Counted from the first letter of the stretch, positions 51,624-60,721 are shown. The stretch is DNA of 64,000 nt from CALFVT01 sp039989855 (GCA_039989855.1 JBDXGZ010000008.1:1-64000); one strand, 5' to 3'. Program-made: numbers and translations. Notes: generated from the sequence alone by a model not told the origin.

Positions 51624-53219
51624 ATGATGAACACCCCGCAATCAAATCCGTTTCCTAAGGTCGGACAACATGGTTCTACTCTTGAATTGCTGGATAGTAT
51701 GGCCTTCGAGCTTACCTTGGGTAAAAATATTTTATGGGCAAACCCACAAGTTGCGCATATGAATTTGGGAGAACAACTTCCTAAAACTTTATTGCAATTG
51801 GATGGTCACTTTGACGCCATCACACCGCGTTTCTCCATTAATAATTTACCGAATTATCTTCCTGGCTCTCAATCTCGCTGGAGTTTCAGTCGCGAGAATT
51901 ACGCAGGTGAGACACAATATTTCGAACTTCGCCTTGAACGCACGGAAGAGCCAGATCATTTCATAGGCGCTTTACAAGATGTCACAGTAACGGTTCAAAA
52001 ACAATTGGCCCCGTCGGATCATGTGTCGAAGTCTGTTGCGTTAGGCGGCCTTGATCTTGCCGTATTTACGGCGCGGCGAGATTTGCTCGCGACTATGGCG
52101 GCTCACTATTGCCCGCACGCCACACATATTAGTTTTAAGCTTCATGATGCAGAGCAGATGGACGCATTATACGGGCCTCTGACCTTAGAGCATATTGAGC
52201 GAGAATTGCTTCGGCGGTTGACCGCCTTCTTGCCAGACGGAACGTCTGTTTGTCTTGATGACGGACGCCTTATGTTGCTGTTGCCAGACATTCAAACGCT
52301 TGACGCTGAAAGCCTTTCACAAGCTTTAACTGCCTTTCCTATATCCACGCCGGAAGGCGCTGTGAACATAGCCTTGGATATTGATACGCAAATGTTGCTA
52401 CCGCCAACGAAGCTGAACCCGAAACCTGCGGAGCAAGTTCTCAAGCGTCAAATGACACAAGAGCTTACGGCGGAAGACATTTTGACCTTGCTCAATCAAC
52501 GACGTTTAAGTCTTGCTTTGCAGCCTATCTGTGATGCCAAAACAGGAAAGATACATCATTACGAAGCGCTTATGCGTGTCGATGATCCTGACAAAGGCCC
52601 GATATCCGCATGGCGACATATTCTTGCCGCGGAAAAGCTTGATTTGGTTCATTTAATGGATATGCGCGCCTTAGAGCGTGCGACTTTGCTTATGCTGCGT
52701 TATCCAGATATCCATATCGCTTTGAACGTTTCAGCCGCAACCATCTGTAATGACGTCTATCAGGCTGAATATTTTGATTTATTGGACGCGCATCCAAACC
52801 TGCATCATCGCATCACATGTGAGATGACCGAGACAATGGCGCTTGATAATCTGGATATGGTCGCGGCGTTTTCAAGTGAGCTTGGTCTACGCGGCTGTGC
52901 TTTATCGATTGATGATTTCGGCGCAGGTCACACGACCTTCAAAACTTTAATGACGACTGAGGCGGCCCAAATCAAGCTCGACGGGAGCTTGATTTCAAAT
53001 ATTTGCCGCAGTCAGGAACAACAAAACTTTGTTAGGCTTATGGTTGACTTCGCCGATACATTTGACGTGAAATTGGTTGTCGAGCGGGTCGAAACACGCA
53101 AAGAGCAAATGCTATTATCTGCTTTAGGCGTGGATTACCTGCAAGGCTATTACCTCGGAAAACCTATATCCGAGCATGACTTTAATCAGCACCCAAAACG
53201 CGGTGGTGTAAGCTCTTAA
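51624..53219 (+). CDS. EAL-domain protein (c-di-GMP phosphodiesterase candidate)
   Basis: A 531-residue protein. The N-terminal 130 residues look PAS-like (LEL..SMAFELTLGKNILWANPQ). Residues about 140-270 occupy a degenerate GGDEF position; no GGDEF signature is seen. The EAL domain (about 285-525) has YEALMRV, ALNVSAATI, CEMTETMAL, IDDFGAGH, IKLDGSLI, VVERVETRKE and LQGYYLGKP. The Glu, Asn, DD and Lys needed for catalysis are present, but the normal VAEGVET reads VVERVET (Gly to Arg). It likely hydrolyses or binds c-di-GMP. GTG at 51615 is an alternative start. Confidence 0.88.
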   Translation: MMNTPQSNPFPKVGQHGSTLELLDSMAFELTLGKNILWANPQVAHMNLGEQLPKTLLQLDGHFDAITPRFSINNLPNYLPGSQSRWSFSRENYAGETQYFELRLERTEEPDHFIGALQDVTVTVQKQLAPSDHVSKSVALGGLDLAVFTARRDLLATMAAHYCPHATHISFKLHDAEQMDALYGPLTLEHIERELLRRLTAFLPDGTSVCLDDGRLMLLLPDIQTLDAESLSQALTAFPISTPEGAVNIALDIDTQMLLPPTKLNPKPAEQVLKRQMTQELTAEDILTLLNQRRLSLALQPICDAKTGKIHHYEALMRVDDPDKGPISAWRHILAAEKLDLVHLMDMRALERATLLMLRYPDIHIALNVSAATICNDVYQAEYFDLLDAHPNLHHRITCEMTETMALDNLDMVAAFSSELGLRGCALSIDDFGAGHTTFKTLMTTEAAQIKLDGSLISNICRSQEQQNFVRLMVDFADTFDVKLVVERVETRKEQMLLSALGVDYLQGYYLGKPISEHDFNQHPKRGGVSS

Positions 53220-53247
53220 AACCAGACATTCTGCGAGAGGCCTAAAA

Positions 53248-53262
53248 CGCCCAAAATAAGAC
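53248..53262 (+). repeat. Left 15-bp direct repeat bracketing the trypsin-like gene
   Basis: CGCCCAAAATAAGAC is repeated exactly at 54199-54213, 951 bp away, and nothing lies between the two copies except one gene and its leader. The flanks also match partly (C-[CT]-TAAA before, CT after). Confidence 0.6.
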
Positions 53263-53382
53263 GCTGAGTTAATGTCCAATAATCCAGATAACAGATGTGA
53301 GAAAATAGATAAATTTCGATCATTGTCATTGTTCTGAGTGTTACCTAACGTAAGAAGATTAATGTTATGGAGGATACATACT

Positions 53383-54168
53383 TTGAGCGCAGTGGACCTT
53401 ATTTCCTTATGTACCGTTAGACTGACTGGATATCGAAAATATGATGATGGTACTAAGACGGGAAAATCTGTAATGTCTGGTTTCATATGGCGCAATGATG
53501 GTGCGGATTTTTTGATCACTAATTGGCATAATGTGACAGGCCTTCACCCAGATAGCGAAGAGCCTATCGGGAGCTTTACTCCAACTCATTTTTGTTGTGA
53601 ATATAAAGCTGTAAAAAATGATGACCAATCAATTGCATCGGGAACTGTTGACCTTTCTCTTTACAATAATGAAGAAAACCCCAAATGGATTGAGCATCCA
53701 CAAGGTCGTTTAATTGATGTTGTTGCAATACCTTTTTATGATGACGATTTACCCGATAATTATGATCTCCTAGCTTTAAACGAGCAGGATTTTCAAAAGG
53801 ATTGGAACCCTAGAATAGGGAGTGAGGGTTTTATCGTGGGCTATCCAGAAGGTTTCTCTGGCCCACTGACTACTCCGATATGGAAACGAGGTTCTGTCTC
53901 GACAGAACCAAGTTTAGATCATCAAGAAAAACCAATGTTCTTGGTAGACACTATTGGGAATAAAGGGCTTTCTGGATCGTGTGTAATCGGGCGCAGCAGT
54001 GGTATTTTTATGAAGGGAGGCAAATTGACAGGCACAGAGATTATAGGGACATGGGAAAATTTTATTGGTATCTACTCAGGACGTGTTTCTGATGAAGGGA
54101 TTGGTTCCCAGTTAGGTAGAGTATGGAAAGCAAGCGTTTTAGAGGAAATATTCTCTCTTCTTGCTTAA
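53383..54168 (+). CDS. Cytoplasmic trypsin-like serine protease, accessory gene
   Basis: A 261-residue protein of the Trypsin_2 type without signal peptide. The triad can be read as His in DFLITNWHNVTG, Asp in LIDVVAIPF and Ser in GNKGLSGSCVIG. The remaining fold has YDLLALNEQ and EGFIVGYPEGFSGP. GGAGG at 53369-53373 is well placed for TTG 53383, so this start is chosen over GTG 53338 (which would add 15 residues). No partner gene is adjacent. It is AT-richer than its neighbours and is bracketed by a 15-bp direct repeat, which suggests acquisition. Related free trypsin-like proteases occur in phage defence islands, but no such system is seen here. Confidence 0.75.
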   Translation: MSAVDLISLCTVRLTGYRKYDDGTKTGKSVMSGFIWRNDGADFLITNWHNVTGLHPDSEEPIGSFTPTHFCCEYKAVKNDDQSIASGTVDLSLYNNEENPKWIEHPQGRLIDVVAIPFYDDDLPDNYDLLALNEQDFQKDWNPRIGSEGFIVGYPEGFSGPLTTPIWKRGSVSTEPSLDHQEKPMFLVDTIGNKGLSGSCVIGRSSGIFMKGGKLTGTEIIGTWENFIGIYSGRVSDEGIGSQLGRVWKASVLEEIFSLLA

Positions 54169-54184
54169 TAGTGTGGATAAAACT

Positions 54185-54220
54185 GAGCGTCTTAAAGTCG
54201 CCCAAAATAAGACACTCGGG
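54185..54220 (+). repeat. Right direct repeat with overlapping hairpin
   Basis: The right copy CGCCCAAAATAAGAC lies at 54199-54213. GAGCGTCTTA (54185-54194) and TAAGACACTC (54209-54218) form a hairpin with one mismatch around it. It may be the terminator of the protease gene, although no T-run follows. Confidence 0.5.
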
Positions 54221-54279
54221 ACGCCCGCTTTCGTAGGGTTAGCGGAAATATCGAACGTCACTTATCGGAGATTAAGGCG

Positions 54280-55011
54280 TTAAAAATTATCTTTTGCACG
54301 GCGTATGTCCCCTAGCTGCTGCGGCGTTTGTGCGCGCATGAAGGGATTGATTTTCTTCTCTAAACCAACCGAGGTTGGAACCGTTGGGAGGCCTTTGTCG
54401 CGCAAGGATTTCGCCGTTTGCATTTCTGCTTTTAGCTGTTGATTGTCAGGCTCGACTGTGAGGGCAAAGCGCCCGTTGGCGAGTGTATATTCATGGGCGC
54501 AGTAAAGTTGCGTCTCGTCGGGGAGGGCGGCGATTTTGGCCATGCTGTCATACATATCTTGCGGTGTGCCTTCAAACAGACGTCCGCACCCCATTTTAAA
54601 TAAGGTATCCCCGACGAAGGCGGCCTTAGCGCTTGGGACATGAAAGACAATATGGCTTGTGGTGTGACCGGGTGTTTCGATGACATGGATGGTTTGTTGC
54701 CCAAATTCAAACGCGTCACCTTGAGAGACACCGCGCGTCATGCCGGGAATTCGTTTTTCATCATGAGCGGGGCCGATGATCTCAAGCTTTGGGTTTTGCT
54801 GGGCTAATTCCAAATTCCCGCCTGTATGATCCCAATGATGGTGGGTGTTAAAGATGTGGCTCAAGGTCCAGCCTTTGGCCGCGCATTGCGCTAAGATTTC
54901 TTTGGCGTCTGGCGTGTCGATACTGGCTGTGAGGCCACTCTCTGGGTCATGTAGCAGCAAACCGTAATTATCGCTTAGGCAGGGAAACATATGTATAAGG
55001 GCTGCGGACAT
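54280..55011 (-). CDS. gloB: Hydroxyacylglutathione hydrolase (glyoxalase II)
   Basis: A 243-residue metallo-beta-lactamase-fold enzyme that hydrolyses S-lactoylglutathione to lactate and glutathione, completing methylglyoxal detoxification. The binuclear metal site is in IFNTHHHWDHTGGN near residue 53-66, with later ligands in ETPGHTTSHI, FVGDTLF and CAHEYTLANG. The C-terminal HAGH domain ends NPFMRAQTPQQLGDIRRAK. It is divergent from a methyltransferase gene, a common arrangement in alphaproteobacteria. Confidence 0.94.
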   Translation of the reverse strand: MSAALIHMFPCLSDNYGLLLHDPESGLTASIDTPDAKEILAQCAAKGWTLSHIFNTHHHWDHTGGNLELAQQNPKLEIIGPAHDEKRIPGMTRGVSQGDAFEFGQQTIHVIETPGHTTSHIVFHVPSAKAAFVGDTLFKMGCGRLFEGTPQDMYDSMAKIAALPDETQLYCAHEYTLANGRFALTVEPDNQQLKAEMQTAKSLRDKGLPTVPTSVGLEKKINPFMRAQTPQQLGDIRRAKDNF

Positions 55012-55078
55012 TGGAAAGGCTCCAGTTGGGATTTGTTTGAATGTATGCTAGGAAAAGCCCCGAAGACAAGAGAGGATT

Positions 55079-55837
55079 ATGCGCCAGAGCGTTGTGCAAC
55101 TTGAGCAGTTTTATGCGAGCCGTCTCGGTCGTTTGACCGAGATTATGGCCACGCGTCGTCTGCAAAACCTATGGCCTGACCTGACAGGGCGAAATATTTT
55201 AGGTTTTGGCTATGCGGGTGGATTTATTCGGCCTCATATTCAAACGGCGAAATCTGCGGTTCTGGCTATGCCAGCCAGACAAGGGGCGGTGGTGGCGCGC
55301 ACAGATCGGGGCATCATGTCGGTGTTAGTGCAAGATGATTATCTGCCTTTCGCGGATGCAAGTTTTGATAATGTCATTGTCGCCCACGGCCTAGAAGAGG
55401 CGGTGGATGTGGATCAGCTGCTTAAAGAATTATGGCGGGTGACCATGCCCGAAGGCCGCATTGTGATCATTGCCGCACATCGTAAAGGCCTCTGGGCGCA
55501 ATTTGATCATACACCCCTTGGAGCAGGGCGTCCGTTTAGCCGGACGCAATTACGAGCGTCTCTTCACGGTGCTGGGTTTTTACCGTCTCTCAGCGCGGGT
55601 GTGCTTTATGCGCCGCCGTTGCGGTTTTTTGCTCGCCCTCGATTGTCGATGGCCACAGAAAAATTAGGCGAGACGCTTTGGCCCGGATTTTCAGGTTTGA
55701 TTATGCTTGAGGGTATTAAACGACTTTATGCGGAACAAAACAGAGGGACGGCTGAACGTGTGAAACGACGCAGGCCCGGGGCTGTTGTTATTCCAGGCAT
55801 GTCGACAAAACCACTTAAGGATAATTCAAGAGATTAA
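55079..55837 (+). CDS. SAM-dependent methyltransferase (class I)
   Basis: A 252-residue protein with a Rossmann-type methyltransferase domain. The AdoMet loop is degenerate (NILGFGYAGGFIRPH near 38-52), followed by DDYLPFADASFDNVIVAHGLEEAVD and LKELWRVTMPEGRIVIIAAHRKG, as in the Methyltransf_11 group. The C terminus is basic. Substrate unknown. It is next to gloB on the opposite strand in many alphaproteobacteria, so it is probably ancestral and not acquired. GAGAGG precedes the ATG. Confidence 0.85.
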   Translation: MRQSVVQLEQFYASRLGRLTEIMATRRLQNLWPDLTGRNILGFGYAGGFIRPHIQTAKSAVLAMPARQGAVVARTDRGIMSVLVQDDYLPFADASFDNVIVAHGLEEAVDVDQLLKELWRVTMPEGRIVIIAAHRKGLWAQFDHTPLGAGRPFSRTQLRASLHGAGFLPSLSAGVLYAPPLRFFARPRLSMATEKLGETLWPGFSGLIMLEGIKRLYAEQNRGTAERVKRRRPGAVVIPGMSTKPLKDNSRD

Positions 55838-55857
55838 TCTGATTGGATTTTTGATCT

Positions 55858-58371
55858 CTATGCTGATTGGGCGGTTTGTTTGGCCTGCGTTGTCCAATGC
55901 TCTAAACATTCAATAAGTTCAATTTGCTTAACGGGTTTCGAAAGATAAGCGCTCATGCCAATTTTTAAGCAGCGTTCTTTATCATGTTTGAGGGCATGCC
56001 CCGTTAAGGCGATGATCGGCGTTTTGTTAAGATTGTTTTGACTTTGGAACCCCAAAATTTTCGTACAGGCCTCGTATCCATCCATAACGGGCATTGAAAT
56101 ATCCATTAGAATAAGATGGAAGCGATCAGGCTCTTTACAGAACATGTTAAGGGCTTCACGTCCATTATTGGCAAAGATAGGATTGAAAACTGTATCAGAT
56201 AGCATCAAGCGAACGACGTCTTGATTAAGGGCGAAGTCCTCTGCGACTAATATTTCTATACCGTTGTTTGTGGCGACGGAGTCTTGAGGGTTATCTTCAA
56301 ATAGGTTTTCTCTGACACGTGTCTGACGTGTTACTACCACGGGGCCTTTTGGCAATTTGTCTTGGACGGTTGGCCGTGGCGGTTGAAATTTATCATTATA
56401 CTTAAAGTCAGAGGTTACATGGATGATGGAATCAAACAAACGTTGTTCACGTACGGGTTTGACAAGATAGGTTCCAACATCAACTTTTGCCAAAGTCTCA
56501 CTTAAAACAGGCTGATCGCAAGATGATAATATAATCATGGGCGTAGGCGGGATGGCTTGGTTTGAATAAATGACATTTGCAACTTCTTGGCCATTCATTC
56601 CTGGCATAAGATAATCAAGGAGGATAATGTCGTAAGGATCATTTTCTGCAGCGGCTTTTTTTAAGGCTGCAAGTGCAGCGACACCATCATCTACAGCGTC
56701 TGAACGCATATTCCAGGCGTGTAAGTGTTCTGTAAGTATGGTTTGGTTTACGGTAATATCATCGACGATAAGAGCGCGTTTGCCTAGGATAGTTGATGTA
56801 TCATATTGTTTTTTTATGGCGTGTGGATCTTGCTTAAGAGGCATATCACATATAAAAGTTGACCCTTTTCCGAAAACAGATTTAACACTGACGTTACCAT
56901 CCATCATTTCAACAATATGCTTGGAAATACTGAGGCCTAATCCCGTTCCGCCGTAAATACGTGTCGTGCTTCCGTCAGCTTGAGTGAATTTTTGAAAAAT
57001 TTCTTTGACTTTTTCAGGTTCAATTCCAATTCCCGTATCCGTTACCTTTAAATTTATCTGACTGTAACCGGCTTGCTGTGCATCAGTGATATCAACGTCA
57101 ATAACGACATAACCTTCGTCGGTAAATTTGATTGCATTTCCTATAAGGTTTGTCAGAACTTGGCGCATACGACCCGCATCGCCAATGAAGTTTCGAGGTA
57201 GGTTCGTACTATAATTTATAATGAGCTCAATATTTTTCTCATGAGCCTTGGAAGATAATAGCGCCGCAACGTCATTAATGGCCTCTTTTAAGTCAAATGG
57301 CATGGGGTCTAAACTAAAAGCTCCAGCTTCGATCTTAGAGAAGTCAAGAATGTCATTAATGATTGTGAGAAGAGCCTCTGCGGAATTATTGATGATTTTT
57401 ACAAACTCATGTTGGCGATCATCTATATCTGTATTGGCGAGGAGTCCTGCCATACCTAAAATGCCATTCATAGGAGTGCGAATTTCATGGCTCATATTAG
57501 CGAGAAATTCTGATTTGGCTTTTGAGGCCGCCACAGCTTCATCTTTCGCTTGTTCCAAAGCAATCTCTTGGAATTTAGTTTTAGTCGTGTTTTGTATATA
57601 GGCTCGAATTTTAAGAGGTTTTCCATTTTCATCACGCGTAATGTTTATGGATGTGCGCGCCCAAATCTGAGCGTGACTGTCGTGTTTGCCTTTTAGGCGT
57701 ATTTTATCAGCTGCATTTCGGATGTAACGGGCTTCAAACTGGACTAATTCGTTAGTTGAAAGCGCGGTTTTGAGACTCTCTTTTAAAAGATTGCGGTCTT
57801 CGGGATTCAGTATGGACGTGACACCATGCTTTTCAAATAAAGCCATACGTTCCTCCCCGATGAATGCGCGTAAGGTGTCACTAATTTCATATTTTTTTGA
57901 TTCTATCGAATATATCCAATAGCCTGATTTGCCTAATTCTAGGGTGTTTTGTAACATTTGACTTTGTTCGATAAGATGACTGACGTCACTCGCGATAGAA
58001 ATGCTAAGCCCATTGGATAATTTTTGCCGCGTCACTTCATAAGTATGATTGTTTTGCAGTTTCATCAATTGTGAAACGGGTTCTCGTGGAAATTCGGTTT
58101 GTTTTTGTTCTTGCGTGTTAATTAACTTTCGGTCTTCGAGGGACCTTTGAGATATAAGCCCCATTTCAATCATAAGATTGTGAGCATCATTTAGATTATT
58201 ACCAACTTTAAGCTTAGACCTGTCAAAGCCGAATAGGCTATAAGCCGCGGAACTGAGAAAGCAGTAATTCATCTGTTCATCGAGAATACTGATACCGGAA
58301 TTTAGCCCTTCCGCTAACGCATCAATGATTTTTTCGTCCATACCGCTTTTGATAATATTATCTCGTGACAT
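55858..58371 (-). CDS. Hybrid sensor histidine kinase with two receiver domains
   Basis: A protein of about 837 residues with no membrane segment. Two PAS-like domains lie at about 15-125 and 135-265, HisKA with the phospho-acceptor His in EFLANMSHEIRTPMNGILG at about 295, HATPase with IGNAIKFTDEGYV, VTDTGIGIEPEKV and GGTGLGLSISKHIV, and two receiver domains: about 525-650 (IVDDITVNQ, LLDYLMPGMNGQEV) and about 690-825 (VAEDFALNQ, LILMDISMPVMDGYE). It lacks an Hpt domain, so it should pass phosphate to a separate Hpt protein. The frame can be extended to GTG 58401; AAGG six bases before ATG 58371 favours the shorter form. No cognate partner is adjacent. Confidence 0.9.
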   Translation of the reverse strand: MSRDNIIKSGMDEKIIDALAEGLNSGISILDEQMNYCFLSSAAYSLFGFDRSKLKVGNNLNDAHNLMIEMGLISQRSLEDRKLINTQEQKQTEFPREPVSQLMKLQNNHTYEVTRQKLSNGLSISIASDVSHLIEQSQMLQNTLELGKSGYWIYSIESKKYEISDTLRAFIGEERMALFEKHGVTSILNPEDRNLLKESLKTALSTNELVQFEARYIRNAADKIRLKGKHDSHAQIWARTSINITRDENGKPLKIRAYIQNTTKTKFQEIALEQAKDEAVAASKAKSEFLANMSHEIRTPMNGILGMAGLLANTDIDDRQHEFVKIINNSAEALLTIINDILDFSKIEAGAFSLDPMPFDLKEAINDVAALLSSKAHEKNIELIINYSTNLPRNFIGDAGRMRQVLTNLIGNAIKFTDEGYVVIDVDITDAQQAGYSQINLKVTDTGIGIEPEKVKEIFQKFTQADGSTTRIYGGTGLGLSISKHIVEMMDGNVSVKSVFGKGSTFICDMPLKQDPHAIKKQYDTSTILGKRALIVDDITVNQTILTEHLHAWNMRSDAVDDGVAALAALKKAAAENDPYDIILLDYLMPGMNGQEVANVIYSNQAIPPTPMIILSSCDQPVLSETLAKVDVGTYLVKPVREQRLFDSIIHVTSDFKYNDKFQPPRPTVQDKLPKGPVVVTRQTRVRENLFEDNPQDSVATNNGIEILVAEDFALNQDVVRLMLSDTVFNPIFANNGREALNMFCKEPDRFHLILMDISMPVMDGYEACTKILGFQSQNNLNKTPIIALTGHALKHDKERCLKIGMSAYLSKPVKQIELIECLEHWTTQAKQTAQSA

Positions 58372-58536
58372 TATAGGCCTTGTAATATTTTTAACCTGCA
58401 CCCCGAATGCAAAGTTGACACTTTTAAAGTGTAATTGTGTCCTCGTTAAACACTTATGGTTAATAAAGGCTCAAATTTTTTTTTGAAAACAGAATATGAT
58501 AAAAGCTACCCCGAACGCCGAATTTATCTTTGAGGC
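58372..58536. other. Leader of hybrid kinase gene, no gene recognised
   Basis: AT-rich DNA, including an A/T-run (58473-58482). It should hold the promoter of the hybrid kinase gene; no clear -35/-10 pair is offered. A small frame at 58471-58707 on the minus strand overlaps the terminator and lacks protein-like composition. Confidence 0.3.
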
Positions 58537-58577
58537 AAAAAAAAACCGGGCACTTGTTCGTAACAAGGAGGCCCGGC
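58537..58577 (-). terminator. Strong Rho-independent terminator with a nested stem
   Basis: GCCCGG (58571-58576) and CCGGGC (58546-58551) pair, enclosing a second stem CTTGTT/AACAAG, followed on the minus strand by nine U's (58537-58545). It lies 205 bp after the LysR stop, and belongs either to lysR or to the candidate small RNA. Confidence 0.85.
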
Positions 58578-58633
58578 ATAAAGTCTTCGCAGTACATTCG
58601 GGGAGGAATAGTATGCGGGATACACAATAAAGC
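58537..58633 (-). ncRNA. Candidate small RNA (about 97 nt) with intrinsic terminator
   Basis: On the minus strand, a candidate promoter (CTGGCA 58664-58669, 18 bp, TAATAC 58640-58645) would start transcription near 58633. The transcript would contain a C-rich segment CCTCCCC (complement of 58600-58606), which looks like the anti-Shine-Dalgarno motifs of alphaproteobacterial small RNAs, and end at a strong terminator. No protein frame is supported. It could equally be the 3' UTR of the LysR gene. Confidence 0.4.
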
Positions 58634-58782
58634 GTATGAGTATTAACTAGCAGATTAAGCGATTGCCAGAACCGATAGTCATGCAAATTTGCTATGCACT
58701 TTTGCATACCATTCGCTGTATTAGCTATCTATTGTGCATGTTGAGGTAATATTTTGCACTTTTAAGAGGCACGCAAACGAAA

Positions 58783-59676
58783 TTACCAGTTTTTTGTCAC
58801 ATCAGTGAGAAATTCGCGAAAAACTTTAGCTTTCATAGATCCGCGCATTTCAGATGGGTAGACAAAGTAAACATCAAACGGTTCGCCTCTGACGGTTGGT
58901 AAGATACGAACTAAGCGTTTTGACATGGTCACCATATAGTCAGGTAAACCGACGAGACCTATACCTGATTCCGCCGCCCGCATTAGGCCGTGCAGATTAT
59001 TCACGGACATAATCGGTTTGCGAGGATCACCGTCTGGACGTCCAGCCTTTAACACCCAGTTTGAACTATTAAGGCGAGAGGGTGTAAGGTCTCCAAAGGC
59101 GACAATTTGATGATTGTCTAAATCTGCCTCGGATGTTGGTGGGCCGTATGATGATAGGTAGCCATCTGAAGCATAAAGGCTCTGCGAAATCGTACCTATT
59201 TTACGCTCAATCACATCCCCTTGCGTTGAGGGCCACGGGCGGAGCGCGCAATCGACATCAAATGTAGAGAGATCATGCTCTTCATCTTCAAGGATGAGTT
59301 GAATTTCAATATCTGGGTAAGCTTTTATAAATTTTGGCAAAACGGAGATCAGCCAATTAGACCCTAGAGAAATAGGGCTTGATATTCTAAGCTTGCCTTG
59401 CGGTTTACTGCGGCTATCTGTGACGGTTCGTTCTGCACGCGCAGCACTTCGAGCCATTTCCTTGGCAGCATTATGTAATATGTGGCCTTGCTCCGTCAGG
59501 GTCAGGCCGCGGGCATGTCGATGAAACAAGGGTGTTTCTAATTGCTCTTCCAGAGCGCTAATTTGGCGGCTGACAGCCGATTGGGAAATATGCAAACGCT
59601 CAGCTGCAGCGGTGAGCGACCCCGTTTCCGAGGCGGCATAAAATGTTTTTAACTTATCCCAATCAATGTGATCCAA
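58783..59676 (-). CDS. LysR-type transcriptional regulator
   Basis: A 297-residue LysR protein. The N-terminal winged helix has LKTFYAASETGSLTAAAERLHISQSAVSRQISALEEQL (about 9-46), followed by the linker helix and an effector domain from about 92 (GKLRISSPISLGSNWLISVLPKF) with VDCALRPWPS in the ligand cleft. It lies 9 bp after trxB on the same strand, an arrangement common in alphaproteobacteria. The regulated genes are not evident; control of trxB or of redox genes is possible. Confidence 0.92.
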   Translation of the reverse strand: MDHIDWDKLKTFYAASETGSLTAAAERLHISQSAVSRQISALEEQLETPLFHRHARGLTLTEQGHILHNAAKEMARSAARAERTVTDSRSKPQGKLRISSPISLGSNWLISVLPKFIKAYPDIEIQLILEDEEHDLSTFDVDCALRPWPSTQGDVIERKIGTISQSLYASDGYLSSYGPPTSEADLDNHQIVAFGDLTPSRLNSSNWVLKAGRPDGDPRKPIMSVNNLHGLMRAAESGIGLVGLPDYMVTMSKRLVRILPTVRGEPFDVYFVYPSEMRGSMKAKVFREFLTDVTKNW

Positions 59677-59685
59677 AATAACTCC

Positions 59686-60648
59686 TTATACGCCCGTGTC
59701 TTTGTGTGCCTCTTGTTCGGTTAACCAACGTTCGGCTTCTAGCGCCCCCATGCAGCCCAGACCTGCGGCTGTCACAGCTTGTCGGTATAGCTCATCAGAG
59801 ACATCACCTGTAGCAAAGACGCCCGGAATGTCCGTGGCTGTACTATCTGGCGCGGTTTCAATATAGCCGCCGTCATTCATTTTGACGTGTCCTTTGAAAA
59901 CTTCTGTGGAAGGTTTGTGTCCAATAGCGATGAATACACCGTGTGTTGCGCGTTCAAATAGCTCGCCCGTCTTTGTGCTTTTTAAGCGAACGCCTGTGAC
60001 GCCCTTTGGATTTTCATCACCGAGAATTTCATCAAGCGTTGTATCCCAAAGGATTTCGACTTTCTCATTCTTAAACAAACGTTCTTGAAGAATTTTCTCA
60101 GCACGAAGACTATCACGGCGATGAATCAAAGTAACCTTAGAGGCAAAATTAGTCAGAAACAAAGCCTCTTCTACGGCTGTATTGCCGCCGCCGACAACAA
60201 CGACCTCTTTACCGCGGTAAAAGAACCCGTCGCAGGTGGCACAGGCTGAAACACCGAAGCCTTGGAAGAAATCTTCGCTGGGCAGGCCAATCCATTTGGC
60301 TTGTGCGCCTGTCGCAATAATCACCGCGTCGGATGTATAAGTCGTGCCGCTATCTCCGTTCATAACGAAGGGGCGTTTGGTGAAATCCACGTCTATGATC
60401 GTGTCTTCATGAAAGGCTGTGCCAAATTTCAGCGCATGTTCTTTAAACTTATCCATAAGCTCTGGCCCGAGAATTTCAGGAAAGCCGGGATAGTTCTCAA
60501 CATCAGTTGTGATGGTCAGTTGTCCACCAGGTTGCAAACCAGCCACGATACCCGGCTCTAGCATTGCGCGCGCGGCGTAAACAGCCGCCGTGTAACCAGC
60601 TGGGCCAGACCCAATGATCAGAACTTTGTGGTGGATGGTCTTTGACAT
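59686..60648 (-). CDS. trxB: Thioredoxin-disulfide reductase
   Basis: A 320-residue NADPH-dependent flavoenzyme that reduces thioredoxin. It has the FAD loop IIGSGPAGYTAAVYAARA, the redox disulfide CATC in SACATCDGF near residue 135, the NADPH loop VGGGNTAVEEALFL, and the FAD-binding VFATGDVSDELYRQAVTAAGLGCMGAL near the end. It heads the trxB-lysR unit. Length is normal. Confidence 0.96.
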   Translation of the reverse strand: MSKTIHHKVLIIGSGPAGYTAAVYAARAMLEPGIVAGLQPGGQLTITTDVENYPGFPEILGPELMDKFKEHALKFGTAFHEDTIIDVDFTKRPFVMNGDSGTTYTSDAVIIATGAQAKWIGLPSEDFFQGFGVSACATCDGFFYRGKEVVVVGGGNTAVEEALFLTNFASKVTLIHRRDSLRAEKILQERLFKNEKVEILWDTTLDEILGDENPKGVTGVRLKSTKTGELFERATHGVFIAIGHKPSTEVFKGHVKMNDGGYIETAPDSTATDIPGVFATGDVSDELYRQAVTAAGLGCMGALEAERWLTEQEAHKDTGV

Positions 60649-60721
60649 AATGTACTCATTGAAAATTTCGAAATAATTTGATGTTTAGATAGAGGGCCTT
60701 AGGCCGATTAGCAATATGTCT

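Noticed and set aside
53383..54168. Complete phage defence system around the protease
   Set aside because: The protease is alone; flanking genes are an EAL protein and gloB, which are housekeeping types. The idea is kept only as a low-support guess.
58471..58707. 78-codon minus-strand frame over the 58.5-kb terminator
   Set aside because: It reads through a strong terminator hairpin and has no ribosome binding site; the RNA interpretation is better.
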